From contig CAMYVY010000001.1 in the NCBI GenBank assembly GCA_947302715.1, forward strand, positions 124,001 through 188,000: a stretch of 64,000 bases of DNA, written 5' to 3'. Position 1 is the first letter of the stretch. The number at the start of each line of letters is the position of its first letter. Source of the stretch: an uncultured Clostridia bacterium. Lineage in GTDB: Bacteria > Bacillota > Clostridia > Peptostreptococcales > Anaerovoracaceae. Under the pieces are notes generated by a model. That model saw only the letters and a list, made by a program, of their open reading frames with translations, searched no databases and was not told where the DNA came from. Positions 36,299 to 43,464 of this stretch are shown here, one piece after another. A program made the position numbers and the translations under genes.

Positions 36299-36559
36299 TT
36301 ATGCTTCACGAGCATAAACGCTGACCTGCTTTCTGGTCTTGTCCTTTCTTTCGAATTTGACATTACCATCTATCATAGCAAACAGAGTATCATCTCCGCC
36401 ACGACCAACGTTATTGCCAGGGCGGAACTTAGTTCCTCTCTGTCTTACAAGGATGCTGCCCGCTGTTACATACTGACCATCACCTGTCTTGACGCCCAAT
36501 CGTTTCGCTTCCGAATCGCGACCGTTCTTGGAACTACCTACACCTTTTTTACTTGCCAT
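36299..36559 (-). CDS. rpmA: 50S ribosomal protein L27
   Basis: A component of the large subunit near the peptidyl-transferase centre, 86 residues. It begins [20 protein letters not shown], directly at the mature sequence. In most Firmicutes L27 carries a nine-residue N-terminal extension ending FFAS that is removed by the protease Prp, encoded between rplU and rpmA. Here the extension is absent and no prp gene lies between rplU and rpmA (31-bp gap). The start is well supported by AAGGAGG. Confidence 0.97.
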   Translation of the reverse strand: MASKKGVGSSKNGRDSEAKRLGVKTGDGQYVTAGSILVRQRGTKFRPGNNVGRGGDDTLFAMIDGNVKFERKDKTRKQVSVYAREA

Positions 36560-36590
36560 CTCTTCGACACCTCCTTTTTCTTGGAATTAT

Positions 36591-37106
36591 CTACTTGGAA
36601 GCATTCTCAATCATCTCGATGATCTCGGCCTTGGTAGCCTTGGGATCAACTTCGATGCCCTGCTCAGCTGCTACAGCAAGAAGTTCTTCCTTCTTCATAT
36701 TCATGTTGACTGCGCTCTGAGTATCCTGCTTTTCTTCTGAACTGTTTTTTGCTTCTGCTGAATCTTCTTTTGGAGCAGACTTTCTGGCAACCTTTTCACC
36801 TGTCAAAGAAGTAATTTCAACGCTTGTGAAGGGCTGTCTATGTCCCTGTTTCTTTCTGTAATCCTTCTTTGATTTAAACTTGAATACGATTACCTTCTTG
36901 CCTTTTCCTGTTTCAACGATTTCTCCGGAAATCTTTGCTCCGTCGATATAAGGTGAACCCACCTTTACATCACCAGCGTTGCTGAGCAAGAGAACCTTAT
37001 CAAATTCTACAGCATCTCCTGCTTCACCGGGAATCTTCTCAATAGTGATTACATCACCTTCAGATACCCTGTACTGCTTGCCTCCTGTTTCCAGAATTGC
37101 ATACAT
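36591..37106 (-). CDS. rplU: 50S ribosomal protein L21 with a C-terminal extension
   Basis: Residues 1-102 are a normal L21 (MYAILETGGKQYRVSEGDVI, GHRQPFTSVEITSL). The protein continues to 171 residues: a Lys/Glu/Ser-rich linker (103-136) and a helical segment MKKEELLAVAAEQGIEV...KATKAEIIEMIE (137-170) resembling the HeH/SAP/Rho-N nucleic-acid-binding helices. Ordinary L21 is about 103 residues. The reading frame is continuous, with no sign of a frameshift. It heads the rplU-rpmA-obgE group and has AGGAGG before the ATG. Confidence 0.93.
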   Translation of the reverse strand: MYAILETGGKQYRVSEGDVITIEKIPGEAGDAVEFDKVLLLSNAGDVKVGSPYIDGAKISGEIVETGKGKKVIVFKFKSKKDYRKKQGHRQPFTSVEITSLTGEKVARKSAPKEDSAEAKNSSEEKQDTQSAVNMNMKKEELLAVAAEQGIEVDPKATKAEIIEMIENASK

Positions 37107-37114
37107 AACTAATT

Positions 37115-37235
37115 TACCTCCTCTATCCAGTCTCGCCTTATCAGGTAGTCTCTTTCGCCATTAAATATAATAGAGACTTTAGGCACCCTTGCCGTGCGGT
37201 CTAACCAAGTTATGTTACCACGCTAAACCCTTAAT
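37115..37235 (-). promoter_or_regulatory. Candidate L21 leader (autoregulatory 5' UTR)
   Basis: The 140-bp region between recA and rplU holds a GC-rich block that reads, on the minus strand, GTGGTAACATAACTTGG...AGACCGCACGGCAAGGGTGCC, with several possible short stems. Firmicutes often carry an L21 leader structure at this place. I recognise the general pattern, not a verified match. It may also contain the recA terminator. Confidence 0.45.
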
Positions 37236-37246
37236 GTCAAGGGATT

Positions 37247-38383
37247 TTAGTCCAGAATTACGCCATCTTCGTCAACCCTCATGTTGGAGTTTTCGAATGC
37301 ATCATCAGGCATATCACCGGTATCATTTCCGGGTACGACCTTGTCATTAAAAGAACTATCCTCTTTAATCTTCTCCAAGAGTTTTTCTTCTATCTCGTCC
37401 ATGAGATCAGGATGTTCCTCAAGATACAGTTTCACATTTTCTCTTCCCTGACCAATCCTCTCTCCCATATAACTATACCATGAACCTGATTTTTCAATGA
37501 TATCAAACTCTGTGGCGGAGTCGACTATGTCGCCCGACTTTGATATTCCAGTACCGTACATGATATCAAATTCAGCCTTCTTGAACGGAGGAGCGACCTT
37601 GTTCTTTACGACCTTTACACGGGTACGATTTCCGAGCACGTTTTCGCCCTTCTTGATGGATTCAACGCGTCTAACGTCAAATCTCATGGAAGAGTAGAAC
37701 TTCAAAGCTCGACCACCCGTCGTTGTCTCGGGATTGCCAAACATAACGCCGATTTTTTCTCTTAACTGGTTGATAAAAATGATGCATGTGTTGGCTCTGT
37801 TAACTGTACCCGCAAGTTTACGAAGCGCCTGTGACATAAGTCTTGCCTGGAGTCCAACCGTAGTATCACCTATGTCACCCTGGATTTCCTGTCTCGGAAC
37901 AAGGGCTGCAACTGAGTCAACGACGATTACGTCAAGCGCTCCGGACCTTGCAAGCATGTCACATATTTCGAGAGCCTGCTCACCGGTATCAGGCTGAGAT
38001 ACCAAGAGCTCATCCACATTAACACCTAAATTCCTTGCATAAACAGGATCCAAGGCATGTTCTGCATCGATGAAAGCAGCCTTGCCACCCTTCTTCTGAG
38101 CCTCAGCTACGATGTGAAGGGTCAGTGTTGTCTTACCGGAAGATTCAGGACCATATATTTCAATGATTCTTCCCTTTGGAACACCACCTACACCTGTCGC
38201 CATATCAAGACTTATGGAACCCGTGGAAATAACCTCCAAATCCTTTATATCTGTTCCTTCGCCCATCTTCATTATGGCACCTTGGCCAAACTGCTTTTGA
38301 ATCTGAGCAAGGGCTGCTTCCAACGCCTTTTCTCTTTCCTTATCTGTTTCAGGGATTGGCTTAATATCCTTCTTTGTTGCCAT
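37247..38383 (-). CDS. recA: Recombinase RecA
   Basis: Catalyses strand exchange and activates LexA self-cleavage; 378 residues. Walker [14 protein letters not shown], Walker [13 protein letters not shown] and the DNA-binding loop region are intact ([14 protein letters not shown]). The C-terminal 40 residues are acidic ([22 protein letters not shown]), somewhat longer than in many homologues. It has a GGAGG site 9 bases before ATG. Two LexA-type boxes lie about 110 bp upstream. Neighbours cinA and pgsA are as usual in Firmicutes. Confidence 0.98.
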   Translation of the reverse strand: MATKKDIKPIPETDKEREKALEAALAQIQKQFGQGAIMKMGEGTDIKDLEVISTGSISLDMATGVGGVPKGRIIEIYGPESSGKTTLTLHIVAEAQKKGGKAAFIDAEHALDPVYARNLGVNVDELLVSQPDTGEQALEICDMLARSGALDVIVVDSVAALVPRQEIQGDIGDTTVGLQARLMSQALRKLAGTVNRANTCIIFINQLREKIGVMFGNPETTTGGRALKFYSSMRFDVRRVESIKKGENVLGNRTRVKVVKNKVAPPFKKAEFDIMYGTGISKSGDIVDSATEFDIIEKSGSWYSYMGERIGQGRENVKLYLEEHPDLMDEIEEKLLEKIKEDSSFNDKVVPGNDTGDMPDDAFENSNMRVDEDGVILD

Positions 38384-38480
38384 TTATACTTACCTCCAAG
38401 TTTAATTATCTAACTTTGCGATTTATATACGTTATTTAGAACCTTTATTTAGAACCTCGTTACTGGTCCGCCTAAACTGT

Positions 38481-38507
38481 CGAACTTATATTCGAGAACG
38501 CCCGTTC
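38481..38507 (-). promoter_or_regulatory. Tandem LexA (SOS) boxes upstream of recA
   Basis: GAACGCCCGTTC (38496-38507) fits the Gram-positive LexA/DinR core GAAC-N4-GTTC exactly. Directly beside it CGAACTTATATTCG (38481-38494) is the same palindrome with one mismatch. They lie about 100-125 bp before the recA start codon. SOS control of recA is well known in Firmicutes. Confidence 0.75.
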
Positions 38508-38740
38508 AAATAATATTCTACACATTTTTCTTAAAAAAGCAAGTACTTTTTCTTGCAATATGATATAACGAGATATCAAGATTGTGATTCGCCTCTCAGC
38601 ATATTTAATTCTATTATTTCCCCATATGTGTGTCAAGTGCAAAATCGCCGCAGGCGTTGATTTACCTAACTTTTACCGTAGTCTCCCCTTAGTATTACCA
38701 AACCTTTACCATACTCTAAAGCGTAATTATCAACAAAGAG

Positions 38741-38780
38741 AAAAAAATATGGGGAAGATAAAAAATTTTTCTTCCCCATA
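38741..38780 (-). terminator. Rho-independent terminator of cinA
   Basis: On the minus strand ATGGGGAAGA and TCTTCCCCAT form a 10-bp stem with an AT-rich loop, followed by ATTTTTTTCTC. It lies about 135 bp beyond the cinA stop codon. Confidence 0.85.
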
Positions 38781-38816
38781 CTTTTCCCATACATTTTTTT
38801 AGGCAAATAATAATCT

Positions 38817-38871
38817 AATTAATTAATTAATTAATTAATTAATTTATTTATTTATTTACTTAGTTAGTTAG
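38817..38871. repeat. Tetranucleotide microsatellite
   Basis: About seven AATT units run into three TTTA-type and then GTTA-type units, between the cinA stop and its terminator. Such tracts change length easily by slippage. It is outside coding sequence. Confidence 0.9.
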
Positions 38872-38915
38872 TGCCGTTGGTTGATCCTGTTATTCATGGC
38901 ATCATGGGCGACTAA

Positions 38916-40349
38916 TTATAAAAGAACTTTACGGATTTCGTCAAACATTGTTAGTGTGCAGCTGTTTCTATTCACAACCCTATCGTCGCGACCCGTGTGA
39001 AGTTCCTTAACGTGAACCTCGCCATCAAAATAGACCCCGATAAACATATCACCTACTGGAATCTCTTTTGTTGATGAATTACCATTAATATCCGTAACTG
39101 TGATTACATTGTTTCCAGGTCCTGCAACACCTGTGGACGAAACACAAAGCCTGCTTCCGGTTTTGATAGCAAGGCCGCGTGCCATTTCTGCCGCAACCTC
39201 CGGACTTTCTGCCCCATATTCTTCAATCAAGGCCTCCGAAACGCCCAATTCTTCAATTTTGGCACGGTTTGAATAAGTCACTAATCCTCGGTCAAACACT
39301 TCAGAAATCCCTGAGACTTCCACCAACTTCTCGGCAAACATCCCTCCGGTGCATGACTCACAAACCGAAATGCTAATCCCCTTTTCAATCAAGGCCCGTC
39401 CGACTACTTCGTGTATTTCCTCGTCCGAGGTGCTGTAAATGTACTTTCCTATATATCCACGTACTTTTTCGAGCATCTCATCGACTGCAGCGTCGGCTTC
39501 TTCCTTTGTCGCGCGCTGGGACGCGATTCTTAGGCTCGACTCCCCTTCTTTCGCATAAGTTGCAATTGTTGGATCAGTTTGTCCATCTATCAGTGGGAGG
39601 AGAACGGTTTCAAGCTTGGATTCGCCGATTCCGAAGGTTCGAATAATCTTGTAGCTGAGAGCTTTGTCGGAAAAGCTCAGAAGATATGGTTTAATGTGGT
39701 TTTCCCACATCCACTTCATTTCGCGAGGCGGTCCGGGCATGGTTACGATTATTTTCCTTTGGTTAATCGCACTCCCTTCGATGTCTAACCCCTCGCCGTC
39801 GAATCCGGCTCGGCAGGCAATTAAATCCCCCTCTCCGTCGAATCCGGCTTGGCAGGCAATTAAATCCCCCTCGCCGTCGAATCCGGCTTGGCAGGCAATT
39901 AAATCCCCCACGCCATCGTATTCTCCTTCTAATGCGAAAGCTGGCGCTGTTCCGACATCATTTTGGAAAACAGTTGCCTTGGTCGGCATCATGGCTTGCT
40001 TATAATTGTTAGGTGTTATCTCCTTCCAGCCACGGCGTTTTGCGAATGCCTCAAGCTCTGTCAGACTTTTTTGATGCATCTCAAGCTTATCTCCAAAGGC
40101 CTCAGCGATGGTTTCCTTGGTGAGGTCATCCTCAGTTGGTCCGAGCCCGCCGGTGCAAACAATGAGGTCGCAATCCTTGTACGTCTCTAAAATCAGTTCT
40201 TTTAAGCGACCTGCATTATCTCCGACAGTATGATGATACAGTACATCAAAGCCCATATTGTTGAGCTCTCTCGTTAGGTAAACCGTATTAGTGTTCACGA
40301 TCTGCCCAAACAGTATCTCAGTTCCAATTGTAAGAATTGCGCAACGCAT
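38916..40349 (-). CDS. cinA: CinA family protein with a repeat insertion
   Basis: A competence/damage-inducible type protein: N-terminal MoaB-like domain (MRCAILTIGTEILFGQIVNTN; TGGLGPTEDDLT at about residues 66-77) and C-terminal nicotinamide-nucleotide amidase-like domain (SVCESCTGGMFAEKLVEVSG, VSSTGVAGPG). It has 477 residues against about 410-420 usual. The excess is an insertion at about residues 141-198, between APAFALEG and the conserved MPGPPREM, that contains three copies of a 13-residue unit (GDLIACQAGFDGE). The gene is otherwise complete. It lies between pgsA and recA, the usual order, but is separated from pgsA by a tandem-repeat array. Confidence 0.93.
   Translation of the reverse strand: MRCAILTIGTEILFGQIVNTNTVYLTRELNNMGFDVLYHHTVGDNAGRLKELILETYKDCDLIVCTGGLGPTEDDLTKETIAEAFGDKLEMHQKSLTELEAFAKRRGWKEITPNNYKQAMMPTKATVFQNDVGTAPAFALEGEYDGVGDLIACQAGFDGEGDLIACQAGFDGEGDLIACRAGFDGEGLDIEGSAINQRKIIVTMPGPPREMKWMWENHIKPYLLSFSDKALSYKIIRTFGIGESKLETVLLPLIDGQTDPTIATYAKEGESSLRIASQRATKEEADAAVDEMLEKVRGYIGKYIYSTSDEEIHEVVGRALIEKGISISVCESCTGGMFAEKLVEVSGISEVFDRGLVTYSNRAKIEELGVSEALIEEYGAESPEVAAEMARGLAIKTGSRLCVSSTGVAGPGNNVITVTDINGNSSTKEIPVGDMFIGVYFDGEVHVKELHTGRDDRVVNRNSCTLTMFDEIRKVLL
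39792..39908. repeat. Three 39-bp tandem repeats inside cinA
   Basis: Three nearly identical 39-bp units encode GDLIACQAGFDGE, GDLIACQAGFDGE and GDLIACRAGFDGE. The length keeps the reading frame, so copy number could vary without destroying the protein. Confidence 0.95.
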
Positions 40350-40420
40350 CTTTTCTCTCCTATCAAAAACCTATTGATTCGAAACGTGTTTATTTCGAAA
40401 TCTATTAATATCGTTCAATC

Positions 40421-41115
40421 CGTGTACCAGGGCGTTATTTCCCGTGGCTTTCCGTGTACCACGGCGTCGATTTCCGGTGCTTTGGTACATAGATTCCGCT
40501 TTGGCGGCGTATTTGGTACACAGAAACCTGTGATGTCGTGGCTTTTCATGTACCAAGGCGTCGTTTTCCACGGCTTTGGTACATGGATTCCGCTCTAACG
40601 GCATATTTGGTACACAGAAACCTGTGATGCCGTGGGATTTCGTGTACCACGGCGTCGATTTCTGGTGCTTTGGTACACGGATTCTGCTCTAACGGCGTAT
40701 TTGGTACACGGAAACCTGTGATGTCGTGGGATTTCGTGTACCACGACTCTGATTTCCGAGGCTTTGGTACATGGATTTCGCTTTGGCAGCGTATTTGGTA
40801 CACAGAAACCTGTGGTGTCGTGGGATTTCGTGTACCACGGCGTCGATTTACAGGGCTTTGGTACATGGATTTCGCTTTGGCAGCGTATTTGGTACATGGA
40901 AACCTTTGATGCCGCGGGTTTCCGTGTACCACGGCCCTGATTTACGGTGCTTTGGTACATGAATTCTGCTCTAACGGCGTATTTGGTACACAGAAACCTT
41001 TGATGTCGTGGCTTTTCGTGTACCACGGCGTCGATTTACGGGGCTTTGGTACATAGATTCCGCTCTGACGACGAGTTTGGTACATGAATTCCGCTCTAAA
41101 GGCGTATTTGGTACG
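40421..41115. repeat. Array of about seven 94-bp tandem repeats between pgsA and cinA
   Basis: The landmark GTGTACCA recurs at about 40453, 40547, 40641, 40735, 40829, 40923 and 41017, a constant 94-bp period, with partial units at both ends. Each unit has three GTAC-centred sites: GTGTACCA, then TTTGGTACAT, then TTTGGTACAC. The first and second are inverted with respect to each other and can form a stem, and CACAG-aaac-CTGTG forms a second small hairpin. Units differ at scattered positions. The unit is not a multiple of three, and open frames occur on both strands only because the unit lacks stops; no ribosome-binding site or family match supports a gene. It fills almost all of the 803-bp gap between cinA and pgsA. 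Confidence 0.95.
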
Positions 41116-41152
41116 GAAGTTGTGATAGTGGCCTACCCGTTATATATGCGAT

Positions 41153-41731
41153 TTACTGGCGGAAGACGTCTTTGTTTTTTAAAACGTATTCGAGGCCTGA
41201 AACGGCCGTCATGATGAGTGCGCCCCAGAGAAAGACCTGTGCAAGAAGCGCAATCCAGTTTACAGGGCTCGAGGGTATTCCGTCTGACGGGAGCGAATAA
41301 ACGGGGCTTCCTGAAGACTTTACCAGTATCAAAAGCGGCACGGCAATCATCTGCAGAACAGTCTTAATCTTTCCGCTCATGTCAGCAGCTATCACGATGC
41401 CTTCGGATGCCGCGACGGTTCGCATTCCAGCAACCAGGAATTCACGCGCTAATATCACCGCAAGCATCCACCCCGGAACCAGGTGATCCTCGTCAGCGAC
41501 CAGCAAACAAAATGCGGAGTAAACCAGGATTTTGTCGGCAAGTGGATCCATGATTTTACCGAAGTTTGTTATTAGATTTCTGGAACGGGCAATTTTCCCG
41601 TCAAGCATGTCAGTAAGTGATGCAAGTATAAATAATAGAAGGGCACCAAAATAATGGCCCGTCAAAAAACATGCCATGAAAAACGGCACCGTGATTATTC
41701 TTGCAACTGTTAATTTATTTGGTAAATTCAT
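41153..41731 (-). CDS. pgsA: CDP-diacylglycerol-glycerol-3-phosphate 3-phosphatidyltransferase
   Basis: Makes phosphatidylglycerophosphate for phosphatidylglycerol synthesis at the membrane; 192 residues with about four to five hydrophobic segments. The CDP-alcohol phosphotransferase motif DGxxAR...G...D...D is present as DMLDGKIARSRNLITNFGKIMDPLAD (about residues 41-66). The N-terminus MNLPNKLTVARIITVPFF is typical. It ends next to the 94-bp repeat array. Three 32-bp direct repeats lie upstream. Confidence 0.94.
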   Translation of the reverse strand: MNLPNKLTVARIITVPFFMACFLTGHYFGALLLFILASLTDMLDGKIARSRNLITNFGKIMDPLADKILVYSAFCLLVADEDHLVPGWMLAVILAREFLVAGMRTVAASEGIVIAADMSGKIKTVLQMIAVPLLILVKSSGSPVYSLPSDGIPSSPVNWIALLAQVFLWGALIMTAVSGLEYVLKNKDVFRQ

Positions 41732-41759
41732 TTTATTCTTTTCTTAATGTTGACGTTAT

Positions 41760-41855
41760 ATATGTTTGTTACAGTATACGAGTGATGATATATTTGTTTG
41801 TTACAGTATACGAATGATGATAAATGTGTTTGTTACGGTATATAAGTGTCGATAT
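41760..41855. repeat. Three 32-bp direct repeats upstream of pgsA
   Basis: TTTGTTACAGTATAC-type units begin at 41765, 41797 and 41829, each followed by GARTGATGATA or a close variant. They lie 30-125 bp upstream of the pgsA start codon, in its probable promoter region. Confidence 0.85.
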
Positions 41856-41924
41856 ATGTATTTACATTCGCAATTACATCTGTATTTATAGTTGTAAGTA
41901 ATGTAATGTCATATGTTGGATCTG

Positions 41925-42075
41925 TCTTTTTGTAAAAAAACTACCCGGTGGCTCCGTTGGGGTATAATTGACGCCCTATCCTCCGATAGGTGGGTTACCT
42001 GTCGAAAGTTTTCTGTCTTCCGTTCAAGACGGCTTGACATATTGTCTCGAACTCGGATTCCCGTACAATTAGTGT
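41925..42075 (-). other. Unidentified structured block between yebC and pgsA (possible small RNA)
   Basis: A GC-richer block in AT-rich surroundings. On the minus strand it can form GTCTT-N6-AAGAC, AGGT-N5-ACCT competing with CCTATC-GGAG-GATAGG, and a final ACC..CGG-N5-CCG.GGT stem followed by TAGTTTTTTT, which looks like a terminator. Overlapping alternative stems ahead of a terminator are typical of attenuators or small RNAs. I could not match it to 6S RNA, SRP RNA, tmRNA or any riboswitch I know. The rest of the 418-bp gap contains the pgsA repeats and nothing else recognised. Confidence 0.3.
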
Positions 42076-42149
42076 AGGTTCAATTATGAATCCCAACAAA
42101 AGTCCCAGGCAGTTCTATTATGTAAATATTTGTAATCCCAGCGCAGGTT

Positions 42150-42872
42150 CTATGCGTAGAGGTCGACTCCGCAGTTGGTCTGTACCTTTTGGACGTCTTC
42201 GTTATCTTCAAGGACATCGACCAGTTTCTTTAGCTTTGCTATGTCTTCGTCCTTGGGAGTTGATTCCATTGAAGGAACGAATTCTACGTCCGATTCGACG
42301 AATTCGTAGCCGGCATCGGTGAGCGCCTTATAGACATCAGTATAGACGGATGGATCCGAATAGACTGTGAAGCTGTCGTCCTCTGTCACCATGTCGTCGG
42401 CACCAGCCTCGAGGGCTGTTTCGAGGAGCGCATCTTCGTCGATTGCGTCAGTCTTTTCGATGATAAATACGCCTTTGCGGCTGAACATATACGATACACA
42501 GCCCGGAGTTCCCAGGTTTCCACCGTGTTTATCAAAGGACGAGCGAACCGATGATGTCGTTCTGTTGGTATTATCCGTCAAGCAGTTTACGATGAATGCC
42601 ACACCACCCGGACCATATCCTTCAAATGTCAATTCTTCGTATGATGCGCCACCAAGTTCACCTGTGCCCTTTTTGATGGCACGCTGAATATTGTCGTTAG
42701 GCATACTGATGGCTTTCGCCTTTTCTATTGCGACCCTGAGGCCCGCATTGTAATCCGGATCTCCACCGTCCTTGGCAGCGACTGTAATCGCCTTGGCATA
42801 TTTGGTGAACATTGCAGCGCGCTTAGAATCTTGCGCCGCCTTACGTCCGGCTATAGTTCCATGTCTTCCCAT
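42150..42872 (-). CDS. yebC: YebC/PmpR family protein
   Basis: A 240-residue member of a widespread family first called transcriptional regulators and more recently linked to translation of difficult sequences such as proline-rich stretches. The N-terminus MGRHGTIAGRKAAQDSKRA and the motifs MPNDNIQRAIKKGTGE, EELTFEGYGPGGVAFIV and GCVSYMFSRKGVF are clear. AGGAGG precedes the ATG. Up to three promoters lie in tandem upstream. Confidence 0.95.
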   Translation of the reverse strand: MGRHGTIAGRKAAQDSKRAAMFTKYAKAITVAAKDGGDPDYNAGLRVAIEKAKAISMPNDNIQRAIKKGTGELGGASYEELTFEGYGPGGVAFIVNCLTDNTNRTTSSVRSSFDKHGGNLGTPGCVSYMFSRKGVFIIEKTDAIDEDALLETALEAGADDMVTEDDSFTVYSDPSVYTDVYKALTDAGYEFVESDVEFVPSMESTPKDEDIAKLKKLVDVLEDNEDVQKVQTNCGVDLYA

Positions 42873-42899
42873 AGGAGACCTCCTTGTGATAGTTTTTCT

Positions 42900-43066
42900 G
42901 CTGTAATTATAACTTCTCTTCAGGCAAAAACGAGTGAACCTACTCGTTGTAATTATTTTGTTCTTGCTGTAATTATAGCTTCTCTTAGGTCCAAAAACAA
43001 GTGAATCGACTCGTTGTAATTATTTTGTTCTTGCTGTAATTATACACCAAAAGGCACAACTTGCAA
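42900..43066 (-). promoter_or_regulatory. Repeated promoters upstream of yebC
   Basis: Copies of a 66-67-bp sequence begin at 42900, 42966 and 43033 (the last partial). Each contains, on the minus strand, TATAATTACAGC. The distal copy has TTGCAA-N16-TATAAT (43039-43066), the middle TTGTTT-N17-TATAAT (42972-43000), and the proximal only a weak -35. The copies also share an ACTCGTTGTAATTATTTTG block. This looks like promoter duplication by tandem repeat. Confidence 0.6.
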
Positions 43067-43089
43067 AGGGTGCTTTAAGGTCAATAATT

Positions 43090-43132
43090 AAAGGACGGTT
43101 CCGGGGATATCAATCTGTTGGAACCGTCCTTT
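43090..43132. repeat. GGACGGTTCC palindrome, copy 3 (likely terminator of the giant gene)
   Basis: Arms AAAGGACGGTTCC and GGAACCGTCCTTT with a 17-base loop, 180 bp beyond the stop of the giant surface-protein gene and followed on the minus strand by TTTAATTATT. It shares the arms and the ATGCTT flank of the other two copies. Confidence 0.8.
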
Positions 43133-43311
43133 GGGATGCTTGGCCTTGTGCTAACCAAGCATCAGGTAATATGTAGTTCAGACGGCCTCTATGGTTGTCC
43201 AAACATTGTCATGTTATTCGGCACAGTGCCTTTACTGTAGCCCGCAGAATCTGCGGTTGTAACAGTCCATTTACTGTAGCCAGCAGTATCTGCCAGTCTT
43301 ACTTACAGCTA
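43133..43311. other. Gap between the giant gene and its terminator
   Basis: Holds two copies of a roughly 40-bp direct repeat (TTTACTGTAGCC-GCAG-ATCTGC, about 43231 and 43270), each with a small GCAGAATCTGC-type palindrome. No gene is seen. Confidence 0.6.
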
Positions 43312-43464
43312 TTATGCAGCTGTGTCATTTTTGCCATCCTGGACCGAGCGGCGGGCTGCGGAGTGCTTCATGCTGCGGCGCTTCATGTAGAAGGCCACCG
43401 CAGCAGAACAGGCCATAAGTCCAATCCAGAGAACCACATCGCTGGCATCGCCCGTCTTCGGCAC
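43312..43464 (-). other. VPKTG sorting signal of the giant surface protein
   Basis: The last 50 residues: VPKTG (codons at 43450-43464), a hydrophobic segment VVLWIGLMACSAAVAFYM, then a basic tail starting KRRSMKHS. The motif has Val instead of the Leu of canonical LPXTG, a form common in Clostridia. It should be cleaved between Thr and Gly by a sortase. A Ser/Thr/Pro-rich wall-spanning spacer precedes it. Confidence 0.92.

Larger units (their letters stand above)
38384..38915. other. Intergenic region recA-cinA (532 bp)
   Basis: Contains, from the recA side: the recA ribosome-binding site, a 13-bp direct repeat (TTATTTAGAACCT type, about 38433-38458), the two LexA boxes, AT-rich DNA, the cinA terminator and a tetranucleotide microsatellite. 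No gene was found. Confidence 0.8.

Noticed and set aside
40371..41026. Overlapping 60-143-codon frames in the 94-bp array on both strands
   Set aside because: The repeat unit has no stop codons in several frames, so open frames arise automatically. There is no ribosome-binding site, and the 94-bp period shifts frame at every unit.
40421..41115. CRISPR array
   Set aside because: The whole 94-bp unit is repeated, including the would-be spacers, and no cas genes are present.
41941..42075. 6S RNA, SRP RNA or c-di-GMP riboswitch
   Set aside because: None of the conserved core sequences of these RNAs that I know is present; it is reported only as an unassigned structured block.
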